Assembly (NCBI GenBank): GCA_045222295.1
Contig: JBGUXP010000020.1
Location: 1-29,377 of the forward strand
Direction: 5' to 3'
Source: Colimorpha sp045222295
GTDB taxonomy: Bacteria > Bacteroidota > Bacteroidia > Bacteroidales > P3
DNA length: 29,377 nucleotides
Shown: piece after piece, positions 14,392 to 23,274 of the stretch
Position numbering within the stretch: position 1 is the first letter of the stretch
Layout of the letters: the number at the start of each line of letters is the position of its first letter
The notes under the pieces: model-generated
Databases searched by the model: none
Told to the model about the DNA's origin: nothing
What the model saw: the letters and a program-made list of their open reading frames with translations, nothing else
Position numbers and translations under genes: made by a program

Positions 14392-15576
14392 TTATTTGGA
14401 TTCCACGAGCTCATTAAAGATGTTTTCGAGAGGTTGGACAGCGGCTTGCCACGAGTAGCGCTCGGTAACAAAACGGTGCCCCTCGGCAGCAATACGAATA
14501 CGGAGTTCCTCGGAGTTGAGGAGTTTCTCGATACTTTCTGCCAGTTGGGCCGAAGTGTCTCCAATAAGCAATTGTTCGCCAGAAGTGGCACCCAAAGCCG
14601 CATCAGCCAGACTGGTGGTAACACAAGGTATCTGCATTGACATAGCCTCAAGCAACTTATTTTGCAATCCGCTACCAATACGCATAGGAGCAACAAAGAC
14701 CTTAGCCGAAGTATACGCCTCGCGGATGTCGTCGAGGCGGCCGCTGACAGTCACCTGTTTGGAAGCCAGTTTACGCACAGTGGCTTTGGGGTCGGCACCG
14801 GCAATCAGCACGTTGGCCGTTGGGAACTTCTCCCATACAAGAGGCATCACCTCCTCGACCAAATAGCGGGCTGCATCGACATTGGGTGCATAGGACATAT
14901 TTCCGCAAAAGACAATCGAATACTTGCTTTCCGGAGCACTGGATGGCCTAGGAGCGAAATAATCGAAGTCCACGCCATTGGGAATAACATGAATCTCTCC
15001 ATTCTTCTTGTGGGGAATCGACTCACTGTCGACATCGGAAATGATGGTTAATGCATCGAAAATCTTAAAGGCGTTATACTCCGTGGAGCGCAGCATCTTG
15101 AACTCATAGTGGAGGAGTGCTCTCCAGAACCCCTTGGACTGTTCCATACGACGCTCTGTGTTCATAGAAAGTGAATCCTGGAAGTCCATAACTTTAAGGA
15201 ACGGTAGACGTGCAACGAAAGGAACGGTCCGTACCATCTGGTTGTAGACTATATCTGGCTGGATGCTGCGAGCCATCTCCTTGACAGTACGACGTGCGCG
15301 ACGGGAGTCCCAATAACCCATCTGAAGCGATTTGGAGCGGAAATAGTTGCGAAGTATATTGAAATAGGAAGTGAAGCGCGTAGGAGTAACCACTGAAATG
15401 CTCTTGCAATAGGGCTCGAGTGCGGCACGTTGCTCAACCGTAACTTTCGTATGGGAGACGGTAAAGAGATGAATCTCATGCCGCTTGGAAAGTTCAACAA
15501 TCTGGTGATAGGCACGCAGTTTGTCTCCTTTCTCAAGGGGATAAGGGAAACGCGGTAGAACTACTAATATCTTCAT
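14392..15576 (-). CDS. Glycosyltransferase, GT4 family
   Basis: A 394-residue GT-B fold glycosyltransferase, cytoplasmic or membrane-peripheral. The N-terminal Rossmann part starts MKILVVLPRFPYPLEKGDKL, with the family-typical glycine/lysine loop. The C-terminal part has VIPNGVDFDYF, IVFCGNMSYAPN, VSGRLDDIREAY, VFVAPMRIGSGLQNKLLEAM (nucleotide-sugar binding, with the E of the EX7E motif) and HRFVTERYSW. It resembles the subfamily of sugar transferases with the PLEKGDK start. Acceptor and sugar are unknown. It starts 32 nt after parC and ends 73 nt before hflX. Confidence 0.88.
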   Translation of the reverse strand: MKILVVLPRFPYPLEKGDKLRAYHQIVELSKRHEIHLFTVSHTKVTVEQRAALEPYCKSISVVTPTRFTSYFNILRNYFRSKSLQMGYWDSRRARRTVKEMARSIQPDIVYNQMVRTVPFVARLPFLKVMDFQDSLSMNTERRMEQSKGFWRALLHYEFKMLRSTEYNAFKIFDALTIISDVDSESIPHKKNGEIHVIPNGVDFDYFAPRPSSAPESKYSIVFCGNMSYAPNVDAARYLVEEVMPLVWEKFPTANVLIAGADPKATVRKLASKQVTVSGRLDDIREAYTSAKVFVAPMRIGSGLQNKLLEAMSMQIPCVTTSLADAALGATSGEQLLIGDTSAQLAESIEKLLNSEELRIRIAAEGHRFVTERYSWQAAVQPLENIFNELVESK

Positions 15577-15608
15577 TGGTTCAAGGTTAAAATTTACAAT
15601 TTAAGAGG

Positions 15609-18230
15609 CTAAAACAATTGTGTTTGAGTACCTTCAGCATATCCGAGACGTTCATCGGGAACAGACATGCCAGATTCTTCGATATTTCCAGTATCTTCAG
15701 GCTCTTCCGGATCAGGATCAGGCTTCAAAGGGGCCAACCAATTGAACTGGTCGACTGCAAAAGTAGTGACTCGCTTACCGCGGGCCTTGATGCCTTTAAC
15801 TCCAATAAACTCTTCTACCTCAATAATCTCTGAGGAAATCTTCTTGCCACTCTCCGGATTATAAATCACCTCGAGTCGGGGATAATAGTCGAAGGAGAAG
15901 GAAAGCATCTGGGAGCCATCGTCATCGAGGAACGACATCTTGCGGTCGGTAGTCTCGGGTACGAAGCGCTTGAGGTAGGGATATCCGTCGGGGGATTTGT
16001 AAAGAACGGTAAGAATGGCAGACGGATTGAACTTGCGAAGTTCGACGAGGTCGTCGTCATAGTGGTTGGCCAGGTCGAAATTGGTCGTACGATAGACTGC
16101 CGACTGCATGAGAGCCATAATCTTGTCGTTGCCCTTGAATTCACCAAGATAGCGTCCTGCCTCACTCACATTGAGACGCTTGACACTCTCATCGAACCAT
16201 ATCTTGCGGGCCGAGAGCGTAGAGACACCCTCGTCTTTGAGGTTAATGGAGCGAACTGCATTTCGCGTAAGGATATTACCCATCGACTGTCGCCCTTTGA
16301 TTGCGAGTGTTTTGAAGTCGAAATCAAAAGAAGTCTTTTTGAGCTTGGGTTTGGAGACATGATGGACAGTAATCACCTCGGCCTCGCCATTGGGGTTGGC
16401 TGTAAAATAGAGCACCTTTGACCCTTTGGTCCCCTTGGTGAGCGGGTAGTCCTTGTCACGGGTGATGGAGGTGACGTTGAAACGTTTGACCATCACGTAG
16501 CCGTCGGGCCCACCGTCGCGGTAAATCATATTGTATACGGTGCGCTCGTCGCGTTTGCGGAAGACGGAGATGAAGAGAATTTCGGGACATTCCTGTGAGC
16601 CGACAAAGCCTTTCTCCTGTACCTTGGTCACCATGAAGGTGCCGTCGCGACGGAAAACGATGATGTCGTCCAAACGGGAGCATTCGCAGGCCACCTCGAC
16701 TCCCTCCTCTCGCTTGAGTCCCCATCCGGCAAAACCGGTGCTGTAGTTGACATAGAGCTTCTCGTTGGCGAGGGCTACGGTGGTGGACTCGATATCCTCG
16801 AAGGATCGAATCTCCGTGCGTCGTTCGCGTCCTTTGCCGAATTTCTCAAGGATATGACGGAAATAACGGATGGCATAGTCGGTAAGGTGAGCCAGATGGT
16901 TCTGCACCTCCTCAATGGTCATCTCTATATTGGCCAGTTCTTCCACAGCCTTCTTAATGTCGAACTTGCTGATCTTTCGAACAGGCTTCTCACAGAGCTT
17001 CAACACATCATCACGGGTGATTTCTTTCTTGAACTGGTCACGATAGGGGTCGAAGGCTCGCTCCATCTGTGCCACCTGATCCTCCCAACTCTTCGAGCGC
17101 TCGTTCTCCATGATTTTGTAGATGCGTTTCTCGAAGAAAATCTTCTCCAACGACACCCAGTGCCAACGGTCCTCGAGTTCTGCAAGCTGTATCTCTAATT
17201 CCTGCCGCAGGAGATCCTTGGTACGCATCGTGTTGTGTCGCAGGATGTCGCTGGCGGTCATGAAGACCGGCTTGTCGTCAACGATGACACAAGTCTGTGG
17301 CGAAAAGGATATCTGGCAGTTGGTGAAAGCATAGAGGGCATCGATGGTCTGGTCGGGCGAGACACCGGCGGGCAGATACACCACAATCTCCACCTCGGCG
17401 GCGGTGTTGTCGTCGACCTTCTTGATTTTAATCTTCCCCTTCTCATTAGCCTTCAAAATACTGTCAATGAGCACATCTGTAGTGACAGTATAAGGAAGTT
17501 CCGTGATAACGATGGCCTTACGTTTCTCGTCATAGTGCATCTTGGCACGAATGCGGAGGCGTCCTCCCTGGGCTGCGTCATTATAACGCGAAACATCTAT
17601 TAAACCGCCTGTGGGGAAATCGGGATAAATCTCAAATTCCTCATCTTTCAATATTTTGATGCTGCTTTCCAACAACTCACAGAAGTTGTAGGGCAGAATG
17701 ACACTCGTCAACGTGACGGCGATACCCTTCGTACCTTGAGCCAGTAGCAACGGAAACTTTATAGGCAACGAGACAGGTTCCTGCTTGCGACCGTCATATG
17801 AGGGTTTCCACTGTGTGGTCTTGGGATTGAACACCACCTCCTTGGCAAACTTCGACAGGCGTGCTTCGATGTAACGGCCGGCGGCGGCATCGTCGCCGGT
17901 GAGGATATTGCCCCAGTTTCCCTGGCAGTCAATCAAGAGGTCCTTCTGGCCCATATTGACCAAAGCATCCTTGATACTCATGTCTCCGTGAGGGTGGTAC
18001 TGCATCGTGTTACCCACAATGTTGGCCACCTTGGTGAAACGGCCGTCGTCGGTCTCCTCCATGGCATGGAGGATGCGCCGCTGAACAGGCTTCAAACCAT
18101 CATCGATATCAGGCACCGAGCGATCCAATATAACATCGCTTGCATAGTCTATCCAATAGTCCTTAAACATGCCACTCAACGACATGGTAGTCCCTTGTTC
18201 CTCTATGTTAGTTATCTCCTTCTCTTCCAT
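15609..18230 (-). CDS. parC: DNA topoisomerase IV subunit A (ParC type)
   Basis: An 873-residue type IIA topoisomerase A subunit that breaks and rejoins DNA to decatenate chromosomes, working with ParE, which is not in the window. The N-terminal winged-helix region is DIDDGLKPVQRRILHAM (41-57). The segment YHPHGDMSIKDALVNMGQ (78-95) follows, then DCQGNWGNILTGDDAAAGRYIEARLSKFA with catalytic Tyr120 and Arg119. The coiled coil and C-terminal beta-pinwheel follow and lack the GyrA box as far as I can see. Length and sequence match the Bacteroidetes ParC form rather than GyrA. The position equal to quinolone-resistance Ser83 of GyrA is Met84 here. Confidence 0.9.
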   Translation of the reverse strand: MEEKEITNIEEQGTTMSLSGMFKDYWIDYASDVILDRSVPDIDDGLKPVQRRILHAMEETDDGRFTKVANIVGNTMQYHPHGDMSIKDALVNMGQKDLLIDCQGNWGNILTGDDAAAGRYIEARLSKFAKEVVFNPKTTQWKPSYDGRKQEPVSLPIKFPLLLAQGTKGIAVTLTSVILPYNFCELLESSIKILKDEEFEIYPDFPTGGLIDVSRYNDAAQGGRLRIRAKMHYDEKRKAIVITELPYTVTTDVLIDSILKANEKGKIKIKKVDDNTAAEVEIVVYLPAGVSPDQTIDALYAFTNCQISFSPQTCVIVDDKPVFMTASDILRHNTMRTKDLLRQELEIQLAELEDRWHWVSLEKIFFEKRIYKIMENERSKSWEDQVAQMERAFDPYRDQFKKEITRDDVLKLCEKPVRKISKFDIKKAVEELANIEMTIEEVQNHLAHLTDYAIRYFRHILEKFGKGRERRTEIRSFEDIESTTVALANEKLYVNYSTGFAGWGLKREEGVEVACECSRLDDIIVFRRDGTFMVTKVQEKGFVGSQECPEILFISVFRKRDERTVYNMIYRDGGPDGYVMVKRFNVTSITRDKDYPLTKGTKGSKVLYFTANPNGEAEVITVHHVSKPKLKKTSFDFDFKTLAIKGRQSMGNILTRNAVRSINLKDEGVSTLSARKIWFDESVKRLNVSEAGRYLGEFKGNDKIMALMQSAVYRTTNFDLANHYDDDLVELRKFNPSAILTVLYKSPDGYPYLKRFVPETTDRKMSFLDDDGSQMLSFSFDYYPRLEVIYNPESGKKISSEIIEVEEFIGVKGIKARGKRVTTFAVDQFNWLAPLKPDPDPEEPEDTGNIEESGMSVPDERLGYAEGTQTQLF

Positions 18231-18278
18231 TATTTACTTCCTTTATCCATTCACACTCTCTCACTCCCCCCCTATTTC

Positions 18279-19829
18279 TCATCTATCATTAGCATTTTTC
18301 ATGATACGGTTCATCCGCAAGCCCCCATGGTCTTTATCACTCGACCACAGCACCCGCTTGGCTTTGCCGACAATATGGTCCTCGGGAACAAATCCCCAGA
18401 AACGGCTATCCTGACTGTGGTGGCGATTATCTCCCATCATCCAATAGTAGTCCATCTTGGGGGTATAGCTGTCAGTAGCGGTGCCGTTGATGAATATTTT
18501 GCCATCACGCACTTCAAGACTGTTGCCCTCATAGGCAGTAATCACGCGGCGATAAAGCGGCAAATTCTCCAGGGTAAGCCTCAGGGTCTTCCCCTTGGCA
18601 GGGATGAGGACGGGACCGTAATTATCCACCGACCAATAGTAGCCCTCGGCGTTGGGATAAAGCCGCTGTGCCGAATCGGCGGGATATTCCACCGGTTCTA
18701 CGGCAAGCACAACACTGTTGGCTTTCAGCTTATCCACAAGGCTGGCACTCAAGGGCAGACGTAGCACACGGTTGCCCGCAGCATCATAGCCCGTAGGAGC
18801 ATCTAAAATATCCTCCCGGCTCACACCACTCTCCCCTAGAATAATCTCGGGATTGAAGCCACTGGAAATAAGCACCTCGTAGTCAAACTCGGCATCCGTA
18901 GGCAGTTCAACAGGTTTACCATCGATATGAACCACACGGTCAATAATCTGCAACGTCTCGCCTGGCAGCCCCATGCAGCGCTTGATATAATTCTCACGCT
19001 TATCCACCGGGCGCACCTTAATCTTCCCCAATGGGCCAAGTGCTGGATGATAGGCGCTACCGTTCATCACAGCCTCCCGACCAAACTCCTGCACAGCCTC
19101 GTAGTAAGTATACTTACCATCGAGGAAATTGCTCAGCACCGTGTCACCGGCAGGGAAATTGAACACCACGGCATCGTAGCGCTTCACGTGAGTGTAGCCC
19201 GGATAACGATAGTAAGGCAGTCGCGGCCAGTTTAAGTATGAGTCCTTCTGCGTACCAATAACGGTATTGTGCATCAATGGCAGTGCCAAGGGAGTCATAA
19301 TCACTCGCGGACCGTAAGCCAGCTTACTCACAATCAAATGGTCGCCCACCATCAGACTCTTCTCCATACTCGACGACGGAATACTGAACAGCTCAAAAAC
19401 AAAACCACGAATAAGCACAGCGGCAATAAGAGCAAAGACTATCGACTCTGTCCAGTCGCGGAGTTCCGATACCTTGCCCAACTCCTCATCCTCTTTGAGC
19501 CACTCCCACTTGCTGAATCCCAGAATAGGCAGATAGATGCAGGGAAGCAATACTGCAAAGAGTTGCTCCCAAAAACTACTTCTCTTGAAACACTTCGCCG
19601 TTTCCTGCACCATCAACAGAAATGCGAAGATATTGATACCGGGAATCAGGAACGCCACATACCACATCCATCTTTTACTTTTCTTCCTGATACACAGGCA
19701 CACCCAGATGACAATATTATACACTGGAACAAGAACTTTCCATGGTGCCACATTGGCTTTCTTGAAAACCATCCAGAGACCCAGCAAAGTTCCCAATACA
19801 TAGAGCATTAACAAGAGTTCGTAAATCAT
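18279..19829 (-). CDS. lepB: Signal peptidase I, with N-terminal membrane domain
   Basis: A 516-residue signal peptidase I of the Bacteroidetes long type. It cleaves signal peptides of exported proteins on the outer side of the inner membrane. Several hydrophobic segments (about 1-22, 34-48, 55-75, 88-105, 130-145) precede the catalytic domain. The catalytic serine motif is IPSSSMEKSLMVGD (150-163, Ser154). The catalytic lysine is in YIKRCMGLPGE (281-291, Lys283). The late motif MMGDNRHHSQDSRFWGFV is intact. A large insert separates the serine and lysine motifs and a second insert follows. The first codons overlap the stop of the preceding glycosyltransferase (ATGA, 19826-19829), and parC follows 48 nt later. 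Confidence 0.95.
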   Translation of the reverse strand: MIYELLLMLYVLGTLLGLWMVFKKANVAPWKVLVPVYNIVIWVCLCIRKKSKRWMWYVAFLIPGINIFAFLLMVQETAKCFKRSSFWEQLFAVLLPCIYLPILGFSKWEWLKEDEELGKVSELRDWTESIVFALIAAVLIRGFVFELFSIPSSSMEKSLMVGDHLIVSKLAYGPRVIMTPLALPLMHNTVIGTQKDSYLNWPRLPYYRYPGYTHVKRYDAVVFNFPAGDTVLSNFLDGKYTYYEAVQEFGREAVMNGSAYHPALGPLGKIKVRPVDKRENYIKRCMGLPGETLQIIDRVVHIDGKPVELPTDAEFDYEVLISSGFNPEIILGESGVSREDILDAPTGYDAAGNRVLRLPLSASLVDKLKANSVVLAVEPVEYPADSAQRLYPNAEGYYWSVDNYGPVLIPAKGKTLRLTLENLPLYRRVITAYEGNSLEVRDGKIFINGTATDSYTPKMDYYWMMGDNRHHSQDSRFWGFVPEDHIVGKAKRVLWSSDKDHGGLRMNRIMKNANDR

Positions 19830-20950
19830 ATCAATTCTATTATTTTAAGTAGTTTTTCTTTCTCTTTATTCCAGTCCATATCTTTTCGGGCTTCGATGAA
19901 ATCAGCATCGCTCCACTCTCGCAACAGCACCCGCTCCACAGCCTCCGCCAACGCCTTCGCTTTCGCTCTGCCGTCAGTACCGTGAAGCCTGTCTATCACC
20001 TCCCCCACACCATATCGCTTGACAACGGCGGTCATCTCCGGCATATCACTCACCACCATCGGCACCCCCGCAGCAACAAAGTCTCCGATGCGGTTGGGCA
20101 GCGCGAAATGATAGTTTAGCCCCATTTCTTCAAGCATCACAAGTCCCACGTCGGCCGCACCCGTCAACGATATCAGTTCGGATGGCGGCACCTGTCCAAG
20201 AAATTGTATACGATTGGTCCACGGCTTTGAGGCTGCGTAAGCTTTCATCTCTTCCAGCAGGTCACCCCCGCCAGCCACTACCAACCGGCACTCAGGCAAC
20301 CACTCCAATGCGTCAATAGCCCAGTCCACTCCACGGCCCACGTTGACAGCTCCCTGATAAAGGAGAAGGTGCAGCGATGAGTAATCAGTGATTAGTGATG
20401 AACGTCGGGGAGCGACAGCTAATTCATCACTGATATTCCTTACCACCGTCATCTTTACACCATACTTGGTGTGGTAGTAGTCGGCAAGGCTGTTGCACAC
20501 CGTCAACAGCGCATCGCAGCGGGGCATCAGTTTTTCCACCGTACGCCACACCGCTTTCACCAGAGACTTGTGCCTTATTTCCGGCACCTCGGGAAAAATC
20601 TCGTGACAGTCCAATACCAGAGGACTACGTTTCCTACATGCTGTTATCCAACATCCCGGCAGGGTATCGAGGTCGTTGGCCCACACCACATCAAAAGCCA
20701 TCCTCCGAAGCATCATCGCCAATCGTAGGTTATATTCGGCATAGAAACGCCATCCTCGGCGGTGACGCAGCTTCATGCGAACAGTGGGGTACGAGCGTTC
20801 CACAGGGATACTTTCGGGCAATTCGCGTCCAATCAATACAACGTCATAGCCTGCCTCTGTCAGCGTGCGACAATGGCGATCCACACGTCGGTCGGTAACC
20901 AAATCGTTGGCCACCGCCATCGCTATCCTTATCTTCTTTTCACCTTTCAA
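19826..20950 (-). CDS. Glycosyltransferase, GT4-like
   Basis: A 374-residue GT-B glycosyltransferase. Motifs are KKIRIAMAVANDLVTDRRV at the N-terminus, LVLDCHEIFPEVPEIR, LLTVCNSLADYYHTKYG, LLLYQGAVNVGRGVDWAI (start of the C-terminal Rossmann half), FLGQVPPSELI and YHFALPNRIGDFVAAGVPMV. The last is the donor-binding helix. The start is uncertain. A TTG at 20950 keeps the first beta-strand (KIRIAM), while the first in-frame ATG of this segment, at 20920, would remove it. An out-of-frame ATG lies just upstream. It is the first gene of the run with lepB. Confidence 0.85.
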   Translation of the reverse strand: MKGEKKIRIAMAVANDLVTDRRVDRHCRTLTEAGYDVVLIGRELPESIPVERSYPTVRMKLRHRRGWRFYAEYNLRLAMMLRRMAFDVVWANDLDTLPGCWITACRKRSPLVLDCHEIFPEVPEIRHKSLVKAVWRTVEKLMPRCDALLTVCNSLADYYHTKYGVKMTVVRNISDELAVAPRRSSLITDYSSLHLLLYQGAVNVGRGVDWAIDALEWLPECRLVVAGGGDLLEEMKAYAASKPWTNRIQFLGQVPPSELISLTGAADVGLVMLEEMGLNYHFALPNRIGDFVAAGVPMVVSDMPEMTAVVKRYGVGEVIDRLHGTDGRAKAKALAEAVERVLLREWSDADFIEARKDMDWNKEKEKLLKIIELI

Positions 20951-20983
20951 AACATTATTGTAACGTAATATAAAAAAAAATCG

Positions 20984-20991
20984 TATTTTTG
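20984..20991 (+). promoter_or_regulatory. -7 box of the META lipoprotein promoter
   Basis: TATTTTTG matches TAnnTTTG and lies 26 nt before the GTG start. No good TTTG is found 19 nt upstream (sequence TAAC), so the promoter is partial or weak. Confidence 0.5.
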
Positions 20992-21017
20992 CACCCGATT
21001 TTTTATCAACATTCAGT

Positions 21018-21476
21018 GTGAAAAACATCCTCAAGACTCTCCTGACGATAATGATGGCCACCCTGACATTTTCCTGTGGAAGCCATCGGAAAGCGGCATA
21101 CACGGCCCCAACATCCTTGCTGCCCGACAAGAGCCAGACCTGGCAGCTCACCGTCCTCAACGGGCGTGAGGTGTCCGCCGGCGCCAAAACCGTCACCCTC
21201 ACCTTCAACCCTGAAGCCGGCAGCTTCCGTGGACAAACGGCCTGCAATTCCTATGCCGGCACCTATGCCATAGGCACCGCCTCCACTGCCGATGGACGGT
21301 GCCCCTTCTCCATTGAAACATTCGGTACCGGATCCATACTCTGCCCCGATGCCGACATGAATGCCGAAGGGCGATTCGTTGCAACATTCGCGAAAGTCAA
21401 TTACATACTCATCACCGAATACACACTCTCCCTCTACCGCGACAACAAAGAGACCCTCCACTTCGAATTGCAATGA
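21018..21476 (+). CDS. META-domain (HslJ-like) lipoprotein
   Basis: A 152-residue protein starting with GTG. The N-terminus has a lipobox FSC (Cys20) after MKNILKTLLTIMMA. The mature part matches the META/HslJ domain: TWQLTVLNGREV (residues 41-52), FNPEAGSFRGQTACNSYAGTY with the conserved cysteine-asparagine, and ETFGTGSILCPDADMNAE. The family is linked to outer-membrane stability or novobiocin resistance in E. coli HslJ; its exact role here is unknown. The 3' end overlaps the Nudix start by 4 nt (ATGA), so the two are coupled. Confidence 0.85.
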   Translation: MKNILKTLLTIMMATLTFSCGSHRKAAYTAPTSLLPDKSQTWQLTVLNGREVSAGAKTVTLTFNPEAGSFRGQTACNSYAGTYAIGTASTADGRCPFSIETFGTGSILCPDADMNAEGRFVATFAKVNYILITEYTLSLYRDNKETLHFELQ

Positions 21477-21937
21477 AGCTAAGTTATAAATATCACACCT
21501 TCAACATCCCCCTGTGGATGCTGCGAATCCTCAAGCGCCGCATGCGTTATGTCCGTGCCGCCGGCGGCATCGTCACTGCCCCTGATGGCTCCATGCTCCT
21601 CATCCAACGCAACGGCCGTTGGGACCTCGCCAAAGGCAAGGTCGAGCCCGGCGAGACCCTCCTCCAGGCCGCCCTCCGCGAAGTAGAGGAAGAGACAGGA
21701 ATAGTTCCCGCGGCCGCGGGAACTATTCCTGTCAAAACCTACCACATCTTCAATCTCTACGGCGGCTGGCACCTGAAGCAAACCTCCTGGTTCCCCATGT
21801 CCGCCGAAAAGCAACCCGTTGTACCCCAGCAGGAAGAGGGCATCACCGCCGGCGAATGGGTCACACCAAACGAGTGGCACCGCCGCCTCCAGTTCTCCTA
21901 CGGCACCCTCCGCACCCTAGAAAAACAAATTCGTTAA
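21473..21937 (+). CDS. Nudix hydrolase
   Basis: A 154-residue protein with a full Nudix box at 55-77: GX5EX7REUXEEXGU (from GKVEPGE to EEETGI), which binds Mg2+ and hydrolyses nucleoside diphosphates linked to another moiety. The N-terminal strand RAAGGIVTAPDG (28-39) and the WDLAKGK segment are typical. The substrate cannot be read from the sequence. The end of the box is encoded by a perfect 40-bp palindrome (VPAAAGTIPV follows TGI), so this stretch probably differs from relatives. It sits between the META lipoprotein (4-nt overlap) and dprA (21 nt). Confidence 0.92.
   Translation: MKLSYKYHTFNIPLWMLRILKRRMRYVRAAGGIVTAPDGSMLLIQRNGRWDLAKGKVEPGETLLQAALREVEEETGIVPAAAGTIPVKTYHIFNLYGGWHLKQTSWFPMSAEKQPVVPQQEEGITAGEWVTPNEWHRRLQFSYGTLRTLEKQIR
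21694..21733. repeat. Perfect 40-bp palindrome within the Nudix gene
   Basis: Each 20-nt half is the exact reverse complement of the other, with GCGGCCGC at the centre. It covers codons for TGIVPAAAGTIPV and keeps the reading frame. Confidence 0.95.
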
Positions 21938-21958
21938 ATTCGCATAATTCGCCGACAA

Positions 21959-23065
21959 ATGTCCCCGTTATCGCAGATAGCACTCACCTTCACCCCCGGC
22001 CTCGGCAACACCTCCATCCGACGCCTCGTCGACCTCTACCCCAACGAGGACATCTTCGCCCTGCCCCAATCCGAGTTGAAGGAAACCTTCGGCACCCATC
22101 ACGACGTGCTCGACAACATCCTCAACAAGAGCGGATTCTCGCGCGCCGAGGAGGAGCTGCGCTTCTGCGAACAGAACCATATCCGCCCCCTTTTCTTTAC
22201 CGACCCCGACTACCCCGAACGTCTCAACCGTGCAGAGACCGACGACTGTCCCGCCCTGCTCTATGTCCTTGGCACTGCCAGCCTCAACCCCGAACGCGCC
22301 GTCGCCGTCGTTGGCACCCGTCGCGCCACCCCCTATGGTCGCGACAACACCGACCGCCTCGTCCGAGAACTCACGTCATACAATACCCCGATAATCAGCG
22401 GCCTTGCCTACGGTATCGACACCGCCGCCCATACAGCAGCCCTCACACATGGGCTCCCCACCATTGCCGTCCTTGGCCACGGCCTCGACCGCATTTATCC
22501 CACACAAAACCGTCTGTTGGCCAAGCGCATCCTCGAGGCCGACGGTGCCCTCGTCACCGAATACCCCAACGGCACCGCCATCAACCCGCGCTTCTTCCCC
22601 GCCCGCAACCGAATCATCGCCGCCCTTGCCGATGCCACCGTCGTCATCGAAGCCTCCGAGAAAGGTGGAGCCCTCATCACCGCCACCATAGCCGCCAGCT
22701 ACCACCGCGAAGTCTTCGCTGTCCCGGGCCGCCTCACCGACACCTACTCTCGCGGCACCAACAACCTCATCTCCACCAACCGTGCCCTCCTCGTCCGCGA
22801 TGCCGACGACATCGCCTTCCAACTCGGCTGGCCTTTATTGGGTAAACAAATGAAAATAAATGAGCTGAAAGAGCAACCCAAGCTCTCCTCCGACGAAAAG
22901 AAAATCGTCGATGCCATGAAGGACTACGACCACCTCACCCTTGACGAAATCGCCACAGCCACCTCCTTCTCCCTCCCCAAAACCGCCTCCCACCTCTTCA
23001 ACCTCGAGATGTCCCAAATCATCCGCACCCTCCCGGGCCACTTATATCAGTTAATAAATAATTAA
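21959..23065 (+). CDS. dprA: DNA-processing protein DprA
   Basis: A 368-residue DprA. The protein binds incoming single-stranded DNA and loads RecA during natural transformation or recombination. The N-terminal helix-hairpin-helix-like part is TPGLGNTSIRRLVDLYP (12-28). The Rossmann-like core has AVVGTRRATPYG (116-127), IISGLAYGIDTAAH (145-158), LGHGLDRIYP (172-181), and FFPARNRIIAALAD (212-225). EASEKGGALITA (231-242) follows. The C-terminal region (from about 300) is a winged-helix-like domain (LTLDEIATATSFS). It follows the Nudix gene by 21 nt and probably shares its transcript. A repeat array starts about 7 nt after its stop. Confidence 0.95.
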   Translation: MSPLSQIALTFTPGLGNTSIRRLVDLYPNEDIFALPQSELKETFGTHHDVLDNILNKSGFSRAEEELRFCEQNHIRPLFFTDPDYPERLNRAETDDCPALLYVLGTASLNPERAVAVVGTRRATPYGRDNTDRLVRELTSYNTPIISGLAYGIDTAAHTAALTHGLPTIAVLGHGLDRIYPTQNRLLAKRILEADGALVTEYPNGTAINPRFFPARNRIIAALADATVVIEASEKGGALITATIAASYHREVFAVPGRLTDTYSRGTNNLISTNRALLVRDADDIAFQLGWPLLGKQMKINELKEQPKLSSDEKKIVDAMKDYDHLTLDEIATATSFSLPKTASHLFNLEMSQIIRTLPGHLYQLINN

Positions 23066-23071
23066 CCCGAT

Positions 23072-23151
23072 TACCCTACCATCCACCTACCAACACCCTA
23101 TCAACTCCTACCGTGGTAGGAGTTGGTAAGGAGTTGGTAAGGAGTTGGTAA
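23072..23151. repeat. Palindromic array of 11-bp repeats, same unit as at 2231-2324
   Basis: Right side: three exact direct units GGAGTTGGTAA (23119-23129, 23130-23140, 23141-23151). Left side: the same motif in inverted orientation (reverse complements AGGAGTTGATA, GGGTGTTGGTA, GGTGGATGGTA). The centre has 11-bp perfect arms (23102-23112 with 23115-23125). The unit equals AGGAGTTGGTA in the array 21 kb to the left. Confidence 0.85.
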
Positions 23152-23274
23152 CTGGTTTATAGGCAGTTAGCGACAACCAAAAAAGATGCCGTTTGAGGGG
23201 GTTGATATCATTGATTAAAAGAAAAACCCTTCGGAGTAAATACTATTGATAATCAAATAACTACTAAGAGGAAG

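Noticed and set aside
21619..22845. 408-residue plus-strand frame over the Nudix and dprA genes
   Set aside because: It is Arg/Pro/His-rich and overlaps two clear genes in another frame.
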